DNA of 64,000 bases from Mycoplasmopsis canis PG 14 (GTDB lineage: Bacteria > Bacillota_I > Bacilli_A > Mycoplasmatales > Metamycoplasmataceae). The stretch covers positions 806,001 to 870,000 of the forward strand of contig NZ_CP014281.1 in the NCBI RefSeq assembly GCF_001553195.1. The letters are read 5' to 3'. Each line of letters starts with the position of its first letter. Positions within the stretch are counted from its first letter, which is position 1. A model generated the notes under the pieces. That model worked only from the letters and a program-made list of their open reading frames with translations. It did no database searches and was not told the origin of the DNA. Position numbers and translations under genes: made by a program. This document shows positions 45,623 to 58,448 of the stretch, in pieces.

Positions 45623-45652
45623 ACACACTAGGGTGTGTTGTTATGTTATAAT
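45623..45652 (+). promoter_or_regulatory. Promoter of rpsL-rpsG-fusA with upstream palindrome
   Basis: ACACAC-TAGG-GTGTGT inverted repeat at 45623-45638, then an extended -10 box TGTTATAAT ending at 45652. This leaves a leader of about 60 bases before rpsL. A second TATAAT lies at 45592-45597. Confidence 0.55.
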
Positions 45653-45720
45653 ATTCAAGCTATTATTTAATACATAGCCTAAACATTGTTTAAAATATTA
45701 AAAAATCAGAAAGGATAACA

Positions 45721-46134
45721 ATGCCAACAACAAATCAGTTAGTTAATAATGGTCGTAGTTCAAAGATCAAGAAGCAAAATGCTCCTGCGTTATCTTTAAC
45801 ATACAACTCATTAATTAAAAAATCTAAAAAAATGGCATCACCATTCAAACGTGGTGTATGTACTCGTGTTGCAACAATGACACCTAAAAAACCTAACTCA
45901 GCTTTACGTAAATATGCTCGTGTTAAGTTATCAAATACAATGGAAGTTACAGCATACATTCCAGGAGAAGGACACAACTTACAAGAACACTCTGTTGTTT
46001 TAATTCGTGGAGGGCGTGTTAAAGACTTACCTGGGGTTAGATACCACATCGTTCGTGGAACACAAGATGCTGCCGGAGTTGCAAAACGTAACCAAGGTCG
46101 TAGTTTATACGGAACAAAAAAAGCTAAAAACTAA
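45721..46134 (+). CDS. rpsL: 30S ribosomal protein S12
   Basis: 137 codons. Decoding-centre protein; [26 protein letters not shown] and [28 protein letters not shown] regions are conserved. AAAGGA before the ATG. First gene of the classical str operon order rpsL-rpsG-fusA. Lysines at the usual streptomycin-linked positions are present (TPKKPNS and RVKDLPG). Confidence 0.98.
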   Translation: MPTTNQLVNNGRSSKIKKQNAPALSLTYNSLIKKSKKMASPFKRGVCTRVATMTPKKPNSALRKYARVKLSNTMEVTAYIPGEGHNLQEHSVVLIRGGRVKDLPGVRYHIVRGTQDAAGVAKRNQGRSLYGTKKAKN

Positions 46135-46182
46135 TTTAAGCATAATTTAAATTTTAATTAAATACAAAAATAGGAGGACATT

Positions 46183-46653
46183 ATGTCAAGAAAGAAAAGC
46201 GCGCCAATCCGTGAAGTACTTGCAGATCCAGTTTTTAACTCATTAGTAGTTACAAAATTAATTAACCAAATTATGCTTGACGGAAAAAAATCAATTGCTC
46301 AAGATATTTTATATTCAGCATTTGAAATTATTAAAGAAAAAACAAACAAAGAACCAATGGAAGTATTTTTAGCAGCTGTTGAAAATATTACTCCACAATT
46401 AGAAATTCGTACAAGAAGAATCGGAGGAACAAACTACCAAGTTCCTACTGAAGTTCCTGCACGTAGAAAACAAACATTAGCACTTAGATGATTAGTGCAA
46501 TATGCTAGATTAAGAAACGAAAAAACAATGGATGTTCGTTTAGCTAATGAAATCATCGATGCATCAAACAAAACAGGTGGAGCAATCAAAAAACGTGAAG
46601 ATACACACAAAATGGCTGAAGCTAACCGTGCATTCGCACACTTCAGATGATAG
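46183..46653 (+). CDS. rpsG: 30S ribosomal protein S7
   Basis: 156 codons. Starts [20 protein letters not shown], with [24 protein letters not shown] typical of S7 and ending AFAHFRW. Nucleates assembly of the 30S head. AGGAGG lies upstream of the ATG. Confidence 0.98.
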
Positions 46654-46679
46654 TGTTTATCATTTAAGTTTTTAGAATT

Positions 46680-48770
46680 ATGGCTAGAGATTACGAATTA
46701 AAAGATTACCGTAATATCGGTATTATGGCCCACATTGATGCAGGTAAAACAACAACTACAGAAAGAATTTTATTCCATACAGGAAAAATTCACAAAATTG
46801 GTGAAACACACGACGGTGGTTCACAAATGGACTGAATGGAACAAGAAAAAGAAAGAGGTATTACAATTACTTCTGCTGCTACAACAGCTTTCTGAAAAGG
46901 TAAAAGAATTAATATTATCGATACTCCAGGGCACGTTGACTTCACAGTAGAAGTTGAACGTTCACTTCGTGTATTAGATGGTGCTGTTGCAGTTCTTGAT
47001 GCTCAATCAGGAGTTGAACCACAAACAGAAACTGTTTGAAGACAAGCAACTAATTACAAAGTTCCACGTATTGTTTATGTAAATAAAATGGATAAAGCTG
47101 GTGCTGACTTTGCAGCTTCAGTTGCTTCAGTTAAACAAAGATTAGGTGGAAATGCTGTTGCTATCCAATGACCTATCGGTGCTGAATCAGATTTCAAAGG
47201 ATTAATTGATTTAGTTACATTACAAGCATTCACATACAATGGTGAAGCACAAGAAGAAGAATTCCCAACAGAAATTCCAACTGACTTAAAAGAAATAGTT
47301 GAAATTAAACGTCAAGAATTATTAGAAGCTGTTGCAGCTTTTGATGAAGAACTTATGATGGTTGTTCTTGAAGGTGGAGAAGTTGATATTCCTACATTTA
47401 AAGACGCAATTAGAAAAGCTACTTTAACTTCAGAATTTTTCCCAGTAGTTTGTGGAACATCATTCAAAAACAAGGGTGTTAAGAAAATGATTGATGCCGT
47501 TGTTGATTACTTACCATCACCTTTAGATATTCCTGCTATTAAAGCACACGAAGGTGAACAAGAAATTAGTGTTGAAGCAACAGATGAAGGAAACTTCGCT
47601 GCTTTAGCATTCAAAGTTATGAACGACCCATTTGTTGGATCATTAACATTCTTCCGTGTTTACCGTGGTGTTTTAAACAAAGGAAGTTATGTATTTAACT
47701 CAACAAAAGGTGAAAAAGAACGTATCGGACGTATCTTACAAATGCACGCAAACAGCCGTGTTGAAATCGATGAATGTCGTGCTGGAGATATTGCTGCCGC
47801 TGTTGGTCTTAAATATACAACAACAGGTGATACACTTGTAGATGAAAAATCAGCAAAAATCGTTTTAGAAAAAATGGTATTCCCAGAACCAGTTATTTCT
47901 CAAGCTTTAGAACCAGAATCAAAAGCTGCTACAGAAAAACTTTCATTAGGATTACAAAAACTTGCAGCTGAAGACCCTACATTTAGAACATACACAGACG
48001 AAGAAACAGGTCAAACAATTATTGCTGGTATGGGTGAATTACACCTTGATATTATTGTTGATCGTTTAAAACGTGAATTTGGTGTACAAGCTAAAGTTGG
48101 AGCTCCTCAAGTTTCATACCGTGAAACAATTACAAAAACAGCAGAAGTTGAAGGAAAACACATCAAACAATCTGGTGGTAAAGGACAATACGGTCACGTA
48201 TGAATTAAATTTGAACCAAACCCAGATGGTGGATTTGAATTTGTCGACAAGATTGTTGGTGGTAAAATTCCAAAAGAATACATTAAATCAATCCAAAAAG
48301 GACTTGAAGAAAAAATGGCAGCTGGTATTTTAGCTGGTTACCCAATGATTGATATGAGAGCTACATTATTTGATGGATCATACCATGATGTCGATTCATC
48401 AGAAATGGCTTACAAAATTGCTGCTTCTAAAGCTCTTACAAAAGCTAAAGACCTTATTGGTACAGTATTATTAGAACCTATTATGGATGTTTCAGTTGTT
48501 GTTCCTTCTGATCACATGGGGGATGTAATTGGTGATCTATCTCGTCGTAGAGGTCTTGTAAACGATCAAGAACAAAGAAATGATGGAGCTGTTATAGTTA
48601 GAGCACAAGTTCCTTTATCAGAAATGTTCGGTTACTCAACAGAACTTAGATCTATGACAAGTGGACGTGGTACATACCAAATGCAATTTGATCACTATGA
48701 AAAAACTCCAAAAAATATTTCTGACGAAATTGTTAAACGTAGAAATATTCAAGCTAAAGATGAAGAATAA
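46680..48770 (+). CDS. fusA: Elongation factor G
   Basis: 696 codons. Translocase GTPase with [10 protein letters not shown] (G1), [12 protein letters not shown] (switch), DTPGHVDFT (G3) and NKMD (G4), followed by domains II-V. It lies 26 bases after rpsG but has no recognisable Shine-Dalgarno sequence before its ATG. tuf, often the next gene in this operon, is instead at 3,335 on the other strand. Confidence 0.98.
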
Positions 48771-48798
48771 TATTTAAACAATATTCAAATTAATAATT

Positions 48799-48824
48799 AA
48801 ACAAGTCGAAAGGCTTGTTTTTTT
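48799..48824 (+). terminator. Terminator of rpsL-rpsG-fusA
   Basis: Stem AAACAAG(T)C-GAAA-G(G)CTTGTTT followed by TTTT. Confidence 0.8.
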
Positions 48825-48830
48825 ATAAAA

Positions 48831-48848
48831 AAATCACCGTAGTGATTT
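48831..48848 (-). terminator. Terminator of the zinc-ribbon-like protein gene
   Basis: 7-bp stem AAATCAC / GTGATTT with a T run on the minus strand. Confidence 0.7.
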
Positions 48849-48858
48849 CAAAATAATT

Positions 48859-49374
48859 TTATACTTCTTGTTCAGATTGAAATGCTGCTGTTAATGTCCC
48901 GCAAAAAGCGCAACTTAAAAATCTTTGATCTTCACTAAACTCTACGAATCTAGCATTTTTTGTATATTTTCTTGTGTACTCTGAACCATCTAAAAAATTA
49001 ACTTTTAAAAATGGTATATAAAGCATAACTCTTGATGCTGGTTCCAAATCAGAATTATAAACAGTGTGAATTCTTAAGTCATGTGAATGGAAAATATTAG
49101 TTTTAAGCAATTCTACCTCATCAGGGAGAAAGAAGCTCATTATTCTTGAGTAATTATATTCAAGAATTTCATCAACATTAATACCTTCATTATTATGTTC
49201 TTTTAATAATTCTTTATATGTTTCGAAAAAAATGTTTTTATCGAACAAATTAACTTGTTTATCTTCATATATTTCTAAAAATGTATTATAAAGATCATAT
49301 TCATTATTTGATCCAAACAAATAATCATATTCTCTTTCACATTTAATGCACTTTGCATGTACTCTTGTTCCCAT
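48859..49374 (-). CDS. Hypothetical protein with two CxxC pairs (zinc-ribbon-like)
   Basis: 171 codons. CIKC at residues 9-12 and CAFC at about 156-159 bracket an acidic, aromatic-rich middle, so the ends may come together on one zinc ion. No signal peptide or membrane segment. I do not recognise the family. GGAGG lies 6 bases before the ATG, and a dedicated terminator follows. It is transcribed divergently from rnhB. Confidence 0.75.
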   Translation of the reverse strand: MGTRVHAKCIKCEREYDYLFGSNNEYDLYNTFLEIYEDKQVNLFDKNIFFETYKELLKEHNNEGINVDEILEYNYSRIMSFFLPDEVELLKTNIFHSHDLRIHTVYNSDLEPASRVMLYIPFLKVNFLDGSEYTRKYTKNARFVEFSEDQRFLSCAFCGTLTAAFQSEQEV

Positions 49375-49402
49375 AATTCCTCCACTTTTATATATTTAAT
49401 TT

Positions 49403-49408
49403 TATAAT
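49403..49408 (+). promoter_or_regulatory. -10 box of rnhB, implying a near-leaderless message
   Basis: TATAAT ending 11 bases before the rnhB ATG, with no Shine-Dalgarno sequence between. Transcription would begin within about 5 bases of the start codon. Confidence 0.5.
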
Positions 49409-49419
49409 AAAATTTAAGT

Positions 49420-50022
49420 ATGTTAAATTTTGAAAAAGAAAATTTTAAAGGTATTTTAGTCGCTGGATGTGATGAAGCTGGAAGAGGTCCGGTTTGCGGG
49501 CCTTTGGTTGCTGCATGCGTTATTTTACCTCTTGATTACGCGAATGAAATGATTGATGATTCTAAGAAATTATCTGAAAAGAAAAGGGAAATCCTTTTTG
49601 AGGAAATAAAACAGAATGCAATTGATTATTATATTGAAATACGTAGTGTTGATGAAATTAATAAAACAAATCCAAAAAAAGAATCACAAATTGGCATGGC
49701 CAATGCAATTAAAAAACTAAAGATAAAACCAGAACATGTATTAACAGACTTTGAAAAAATTGATATTGAGATACCTCAAACTAATTTGATAAAAGGTGAT
49801 CAACTTTCTTTGAATATTGCTGCAGCTTCTATTTTAGCAAAAGTTACAAGAGATAAAATTTTACAAGAATATGCTTTAAAATACCCAGAATATGGATTTG
49901 AAAATCATAAAGGCTATTTAACTAAACAACACTTAGAGGCACTTAGAAAATATGGTGTTATAGAAAGCTTTTATAGAACTAAATATAAACCTATAAAAGA
50001 TTTAATAAATAAAAAAGATTAA
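49420..50022 (+). CDS. rnhB: Ribonuclease HII
   Basis: 200 codons. Removes RNA from RNA-DNA hybrids and single ribonucleotides from DNA. Active-site DEAGRGPVCGPL near residue 16, DDSKKLSEKKRE and the third acidic site in VLTDFEKI; the C-terminal KGYLTKQHLEALRKYGV matches the family. The 5' leader seems to be almost absent. Confidence 0.93.
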   Translation: MLNFEKENFKGILVAGCDEAGRGPVCGPLVAACVILPLDYANEMIDDSKKLSEKKREILFEEIKQNAIDYYIEIRSVDEINKTNPKKESQIGMANAIKKLKIKPEHVLTDFEKIDIEIPQTNLIKGDQLSLNIAAASILAKVTRDKILQEYALKYPEYGFENHKGYLTKQHLEALRKYGVIESFYRTKYKPIKDLINKKD

Positions 50023-50118
50023 AGTTTAGTTTATGAAAAGGATTTCTATTTTCTGCTTTTTTTAATAAAACTTGACCAGTCATATTTTTAATGATAAAAC
50101 ATAAAAAAAGGGGCAATA

Positions 50119-51387
50119 ATGAAAATTAAAAAATTAGTATTTTTAATAATTCCATCTATAACTTCATTACCTCTAGTTATTTCTTGTAATAATGTTGATG
50201 AAAAAGAATATAATAAAGTGACATTTGAATATCTATTACAAAAAAATAATGAAGAAAATGGTGTGGTACAAAATTCAACTTTTATTTTAGATTTGGCAAC
50301 GACAAAAAATGAAAAATTTTTAGAAAATGAAAATATTGTTTTAAATGATGAAAAGGATTTTGAAAAGAATATAGTCGAAAATTTTTTAAGTAAATCTAAA
50401 TTAAAATCAATTCCGAAAAAAGATATTTATGAAGAATTTGAAAGAAGATTTTTAAGCTCTAAAAAAATTAGCGATGTCTTAAAAGAAAATAATATATATG
50501 TTTACGAAGAAAGTGGAAAAAATAATTATCATTTCATACAAACTAAAAATAAAAAATTGTATTGGAAAGTTAATGTAGATGATATTTACGGATATCAAAA
50601 CCTTATCAATAAAGAAGATTTTTCAAAATACTTTATTGTTTTTATCAGACCAAAAAACTACATTGTAAAATCACCCTCAAAACTAATAAATGGGGTACAA
50701 GAAGCTAAAGAAATTTATGATGAATTAAAAAGTAACTTTAAAAAAGATATTTCAATTTTAGATAATGACACTAAATTTGTTTCACCAATTTATCAAATCA
50801 ATAGAAACTCAACTTATTTGCACGAAAAAAGTGAATTCGCTTGAAATATTTTAGAAGACAACTATAGGACAATAACTAATACAGATGAATATAATAGTAT
50901 TTTTAAAAATTGATTTTCGAAAATTAAAGAAAAAGATGCATCATTAGATGAAAAAGCTGAAATCCTTAAAGCAAAAGATGATTTTAGAAATAAATTTTTA
51001 AACAATATTTCTGTTGAAGAAATATTAAATTATTACAATATTTTCATATATGAAGGTTCTAAACACAAATATAATGGTGATTTTAAAAATTATTTATATG
51101 AAGGGCTTGAAAATAATGAGATTATTTCTATGGAGCAAACTTCTTGAACAAGATTAGATTCTATAGTTATTTACAATAATGAAAATAATCAAATTTCAAT
51201 AACTGAGAATGAAGGTTTACCTACAATTAATATTATTACTTCCTCATCAGATAATGATTATTTCAAAAATCAAAAATGATTCGAAGTAGTTTTGGTTCCT
51301 AAAACTAAGAAAATATTATTCAATCCTGATTTATCAAAAAGTGAAAAAATTTGAAATTTAGCTATTTTACAAAGAAAAAAATCTTAA
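50119..51387 (+). CDS. Hypothetical lipoprotein
   Basis: 422 codons. Signal peptide with lipobox VISC (Cys23). The mature part is Lys/Asn/Glu-rich and seems to contain two similar halves, each with the pattern KFL-N or RFLSSKKISDVLKENNIYVYEE and NISVEEILNYYNIFIYEGS, pointing to an internal duplication. No family recognised. AAAGGGG lies upstream of the ATG, and a TTGACC (50072) with TGATAAAAC downstream forms a candidate promoter. Confidence 0.8.
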
Positions 51388-51404
51388 TTTTTATAAATAA
51401 AATT

Positions 51405-51437
51405 AAAACTGCTTGTGGTTTTTCTGCAAGTGGTTTT
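51405..51437 (+). terminator. Terminator of the lipoprotein gene
   Basis: Imperfect stem AAAACTgCTTG / CAAGtGGTTTT; about 10 pairs with one mismatch. Confidence 0.55.
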
Positions 51438-51501
51438 ATAATTTTATAAAATAATAAAATATATTAAAAAAAATTAAATGTGTAATAAAATTATAATAAT
51501 T

Positions 51502-52302
51502 ATGATTAAGGTAGAAAATGTTATTTTTAGTTACAAGCCTGGTGTGCAAAAACCCGCTTTAGATAATGTGAGTTTTGAAATAAAAAAAGGTGAGTATGTT
51601 GCTGTTTTAGGTCACAATGGTAGCGGAAAGAGTACTCTTTCTAAATTATTAGTTGCTTTATTAAAACCTCAAGAAGGAGAAATTTCTATTGACGGCATTC
51701 AATATAGCAGAAAAAACTTACTCCAAATAAGAAAGAAAATTGGCATTATTTTTCAAAACCCTGATAACCAATTTATAGGTTCATCTGTTGAGGATGATAT
51801 TGCTTTTGGTCTTGAAAATAAAAAAGTTCCTCAAAAAGAAATGAAAGAAATTATTCATCATTTTGCTAAAAAGGTTGATATGCTTGATCATTTAGAAAGA
51901 GAACCTGAAAACCTTTCTGGAGGACAAAAACAAAGAGTTGCTATAGCTTCTGTTTTAGCATTAGATCCAGAAGTAATAATTTTTGATGAAGTAACTTCAA
52001 TGCTTGATCCAAAGGGTAAAAATAGTGTATTAAGTATTATTAAAGAAATTAAAGAAAAAAGAGAAAAAACTTTAATTTCTATTACACATGATATGGACGA
52101 AGCCATCTTAGCAGATAAATGTTTAGTATTTGCTAATGGAAAGTTAATTGCGACCGGTGATCCAAAAACCATTTTAAACAATAAAGATATTATTGAAGTA
52201 GCTAAAATAGACTCTCCATTCATTTATAAACTAAGCTCTTTATTAAATGGTATTGAGCCAACATATGATAGAAAGGAATTGATATCTAAAATATGCAAAT
52301 AA
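51502..52302 (+). CDS. ecfA1: ECF transporter ATPase EcfA1
   Basis: 266 codons. ABC ATPase of an energy-coupling-factor vitamin importer: Walker [11 protein letters not shown]-loop [10 protein letters not shown], signature LSGGQKQR, Walker [14 protein letters not shown]. The family start ([11 protein letters not shown]) fits the ATG at 51502, but an in-frame ATG at 51478 exists and neither has a Shine-Dalgarno sequence. It overlaps ecfA2 by 10 bases. Confidence 0.93.
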   Translation: MIKVENVIFSYKPGVQKPALDNVSFEIKKGEYVAVLGHNGSGKSTLSKLLVALLKPQEGEISIDGIQYSRKNLLQIRKKIGIIFQNPDNQFIGSSVEDDIAFGLENKKVPQKEMKEIIHHFAKKVDMLDHLEREPENLSGGQKQRVAIASVLALDPEVIIFDEVTSMLDPKGKNSVLSIIKEIKEKREKTLISITHDMDEAILADKCLVFANGKLIATGDPKTILNNKDIIEVAKIDSPFIYKLSSLLNGIEPTYDRKELISKICK

Positions 52303-53177
52303 AAATCAATAATTTGAAACATGTTTTTAATAAAAACTCTCCTTGAGAATTCCTTGCTCTTGATGGTATTAACTTAAATATTAAAGATGGGGAATATATA
52401 GGTGTAATAGGAGCGACAGGTTCAGGTAAAACCACATTAATTGAACACTTTAACGGTCTTCTTAGAGCTACTAACGGAAATATTGAATGAGATTTTATTA
52501 AAGATAATATTCAACAAAAGTTTATTTATGGCGAAACTAAAAGTAAATTTAAAATTAAAGATTTAAGAAAAAAAATAGGGATTGTTTTTCAATTCGCTGA
52601 ATATCAGCTATTTAAGAATACAATTAAAGAAGATATAGCTTTTGGACCAATTGCATTCGGAGTACCTAAAGATGAAGCTTACAAAATCGCAAGAGAATGT
52701 CTGCTAGAAGTAGGTTTATCTGAAGACTATCTCGAAAGAAGTCCTTTTGAATTATCAGGGGGACAAAAACGTAGAGTTGCTATTGCTGGTATTCTTGCAA
52801 TGAATCCTGATTTTATGGTATTTGATGAACCTACTGCTGGTTTAGATCCTGTCGGGGTTAAAGATATATTAGATATACTAACTAATTTACATAAATCTGG
52901 TAAAACTATCATAAATGTAACTCACGATCTTGATCATGTTTTGGAAAGAGCTGAAAGAGTTATAATGCTTAAAAAAGGTAAAATTGTTGCTGATAATAAT
53001 GCTTATGATGTTTTAAGTGATATTCATTTTTTGAGAGAAAATCACTTGCAACCACCTCAACTTTTAGATTTTGTTTTAGAATTAAGAGAAAAAGGTATCA
53101 ATGTTCCTAAAGTAAGAAATATTGAAGAATTAGCGCATTTTTTAAATAATGAAGTATTAACGAAGGAAGGTAAATAA
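52293..53177 (+). CDS. ecfA2: ECF transporter ATPase EcfA2
   Basis: 294 codons. Second ATPase of the pair: Walker [11 protein letters not shown]-loop [13 protein letters not shown], signature [18 protein letters not shown]. EcfA1 and EcfA2 form a heterodimer that energises EcfT. The stop codon overlaps the ecfT start as TAATG. Confidence 0.95.
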
Positions 53178-54232
53178 TGAAAAGTATTTTCGGACGTTAC
53201 ATTCCAGGTAACACTTTTATGTATAGAATAGACCCTAGAATAAAAGTGTTACTAAGTATTTTAATAATAATTCTTATTTTTATTGCTAGCAGTTTTATAG
53301 AAATTGGATTAATACTTTTATTTGTTTCTTTTATTTATGTTTTATCAACAAAAAAAATTAGACCGGTATTTAAGTTATTAAAATTACCTTTATTTATATC
53401 CGTTATTTTGTTCTTTGTAAATATGTATACCGTTAATAGTCAGACAGTATTTAAGAATGAATATTATGTGTCGTATTTTTGATCTTTTTTCACTCATTCA
53501 GGAAAAGAGTTGGAAGGTATTTCGGGGCAAAAAGTTCGTTGAATAGATTTTTATGACCCAAAAATAGTTGGACAAGATACTATTAATTATTACATTAACA
53601 CATATGGGGAATATGCTAAAGTTCAATATGGTTTTTCATTAAACTCGCTTAACAGAACTCTTTCATTAATGAGTAGAATATATATAATGGTTTTAACAAC
53701 TAGTTTATTAACAAATACAACTAGACCTATCTTATTAAATAAATCGATAGAAAGTTTATTGTGACCTCTAAAATTTCTTTTAATACCCACTCATATTGTT
53801 GCAACAATAATTTCTATTGCATTAAGATTTATTCCTACCTTAGTAGATGAAGCAAACAGAATTATTAAGGCACAATCTTCAAGAGGTGTAGACTTTAAAC
53901 ATGGAAATACTAAGGAGAAAATTGTTGCTTTTACAACTTTAATCATCCCTCTTTTTGTTTCATCGTTCCAGAAAGCTGAAGACTTATCTAATTCAATGGA
54001 AACAAGAGGTTATGATCCTTATGAAAAAAGAACAAAGTATAGGGTTTTTAAGTTAAAATGAACAGACTTTTTAATTACATTTATATTTATTTCTATTTTA
54101 ATTTTATTTGTTTTAAATCATATTATTGTTCAAAATTCTAGTTTTAATCCTATTGAATGAAGTTTTAATGCATATCATATTGGACATTATACTGTTCCTA
54201 ATATTTTTATAATAACGAAAATAGTTGCATAA
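53177..54232 (+). CDS. ecfT: ECF transporter transmembrane subunit EcfT
   Basis: 351 codons. Hydrophobic segments near the N-terminus and in the C-terminal half, with the two coupling motifs SSRGVD and ETRGYDP that contact the ATPases. A hydrophilic insert of about 70 residues follows the first membrane block (around residues 101-170), longer than in most EcfT proteins. No S component (substrate binder) is adjacent, so this module probably serves several unlinked ones. Confidence 0.92.
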
Positions 54233-54276
54233 AATAATTAAAATAATATCTTTAGCAAGGTATTATTTTAATTATT
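54233..54276. terminator. Terminator of the ecf module
   Basis: Perfect 16-bp stem AATAATTAAAATAATA and its complement around a 12-base loop. Confidence 0.85.
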
Positions 54277-54310
54277 CAATTTTTTATTTTGGCTAATTAA
54301 TTTTTATTAA

Positions 54311-54319
54311 TGTTATAAT
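54311..54319 (+). promoter_or_regulatory. Extended -10 promoter of parC
   Basis: TGTTATAAT, 40 bases before the parC start; AAGGA follows as ribosome binding site. Confidence 0.6.
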
Positions 54320-54358
54320 TAAATAAATATTTAATTAACTAATAACTAAGGACTTTAA

Positions 54359-56926
54359 ATGAGTAAACTAATTAAAGAAAAAATTGAAAAGATTGTTGAA
54401 GAAACTCTTGAAAAGACAATGTCTGAGCGTTTTGAAAAATATGCAAAATATGTCATCCAACAAAGAGCATTACCTGATGTTAGAGATGGTTTAAAACCAG
54501 TTCAAAGGCGTATTTTATATTCAATGTTTGGTTTAGGCCTAGATAGTGATAAACCATACAAAAAATCAGCTCGTGTTGTTGGTGATGTAATTGGTAAGTA
54601 TCACCCCCATGGTGACTCTTCAGTTTATGAAGCAATGGTTAATATGTCTCAATGGTGAAAGATGAACTCACCAATTTTGGATATGCACGGAAATATAGGT
54701 TCAATAGATGATGACCCTGCTGCTCAAATGAGATATACTGAAGTTAGATTATCAAAAGTTGCTCATTACATGATAGGTGATATAAAGAAAAAGACAACTT
54801 TATTTGTTCCAAACTTTGATGATTCAGAAACTGAACCAATTGTATTGCCTTCTTTATATCCTAACTTACTCGTTAATGGTGCTATGGGTATAGCGGTAGG
54901 TATGGCAACAAATATGTTACCTCATAATTTAAACGAAATAATTGATGCATCTATTCAAAAAATAAAAGATCCTAATATAACATTAACAAAAATTATGAAG
55001 TATATAAAAGGTCCTGATTTTCCAACCGGTGGAATAATATACGGAAATAAAGGAATCGTAGAAGGATTTGAAACAGGGAATAATTCTGCGAAAGCAAAAA
55101 TAAGACTTTTTAGTAAATATAAAATTTCTGAAAACTCACAAAATAAATTTATTGAGATAACAGAAATACCATATGGTATAGTAAAATCTTCTTTAGTATA
55201 TTCAATTGATTTATTAATACAAAACAAAACGATTTCTGGTTTAGTTGAAGTTAGAGATCAATCAGACAGAAATGGAATTAATATCCTTCTTACATTAGAA
55301 AAAAATGTAAATGAAAAAAGTGTTTTAACTTATCTATTTGAAAAGACTAAGCTACAGAACACTTATAACTATAATAATGTTGTAATTATTAACGGTAGGC
55401 CAAGAATTGCTAATTTAATGATGTTACTATATAGTTATGTAAGTCAAGTTAAAGATGTTAAAACAAAAACTTTACAATTTGACTTAGAAAAAGCTAAGCT
55501 AAGGTTAGAAATTGTTTTAGGTCTTATAAAAGTTTCAGAGATAACTGATGAAGTTATTAAAGTCATAAGAAACGCAGAAGGTTCAAAAGCAGGGGTTGTT
55601 ATTGCTTTAATGCAACACTTTGATTTTACAGAAAACCAAGCAATAGCAATTGCTGAATTAAGATTATACAAATTAAGCAAGACTGATAAAATTGCCTTGC
55701 TAAATGAAAAGGGTGAATTAGAAAATACAATAAAACGTTATGAATTACTTTTAAGTGATGATAATGAATTCAATAATTTTATAATTGAAGAACTTAAATT
55801 AATTAAAAAACTTTTTGGTTGAGAAAGAAAAACTCAAATTGTAGAATCAGAATTTGATTTATCTTATGATGAAACAGATTTAATAAAAGATGAATCAACT
55901 TATATCGCTATAAGTAAATTGGGTTATGTCAAAAGATTTTCAGAGAGAATTGCTGAAGCGAATTCACTATCTACATATACTTTAAAAGAAGATGATTCTC
56001 TTATTTATTTCAATAAAACAAACACAATGAAAACATTACTTGTTTTTACTAGTTTAGGAAATTATATACAAATACCTATTTACAAAATAAATGAAACAAA
56101 GTGAAAAGATTTAGGTTCTAAATTAAGCGATATTGCTGAATTTAAAATAAATGAAAAAGTTGTTTCTATTATTGAAGTTACAAATTGAAGCGAAAATGTC
56201 TTTGTTATCTTAGGAACAAAACAAGGATTATTTAAAAAAGTTAAACTTAGCGACTTTAAGATACAAAGATTAAATAAAAGTTATACAGCTATAGGCATTG
56301 CTAATGATGATGAATTAATTAACGCTACTTTAAGTAATGGGTTATTGAATATTGTTATTATAACCGAGTCGGGTCTTGCATCTATGTATACCGAAACAGA
56401 TGTAGCAATTTATTCGCCAAAAGCTAAAGGAAATAAAGGTGTTTATTTATCGTTAAATGACAAAGTTGCTGGATTTACTGTAGTAAATTCCGCTGATATC
56501 GTTAATATTGTTTCTTCATCAGGTAAATTAAAACAAATTAAATCATCAGAAATTTTACCTATACCAAAAAATATTAAAGGTAAAAAAATCTTTGATAGTA
56601 AATTAAATGGAACAATTAAAGATGTTCATATAAATAAAGATGACAAAATAATTGCGCTTAACGGCAATAACCAATGTTTAATAGAAAAAATTTCTGACTA
56701 TACAAATAATAAAATTTCAAGCAAGATAATCGACTTAGAAATACCGCAATTGTTGGAAATTTCTTTCCTTAAAGTATGAACAGATGAAACAATAGAATTT
56801 AAAAATATGTTTACTGCTGAAGTAAGAAAAGAAGAGGAAGAAGTTTTTGCTTTAAGCGAACAAACTCTTGAGGAAAGTTCAAGAAAGTTAGAAGAACTTT
56901 TAAAGAAAATTAATGGAGGAAAATAA
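54359..56926 (+). CDS. parC: DNA topoisomerase IV subunit A
   Basis: 855 codons. Decatenase subunit. [17 protein letters not shown], the quinolone region [15 protein letters not shown] and the catalytic Tyr in [10 protein letters not shown] are present. The [20 protein letters not shown] form is the ParC type; GyrA would read GNFGS-DGD. The C-terminal part has repeating GxKG-like blades (SPKAKGNKG) of the beta-pinwheel. parE is not adjacent, which is unusual. The ribosome binding site of lysS lies in its last codons. Confidence 0.92.
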
Positions 56927-56930
56927 AAAA

Positions 56931-58426
<1,496 letters not shown>

Positions 58427-58448
58427 TATATTTTATATAAGCATTCAA

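Noticed and set aside
54359..56926. gyrA
   Set aside because: The [17 protein letters not shown] motif and [10 protein letters not shown] are the ParC type rather than GyrA.
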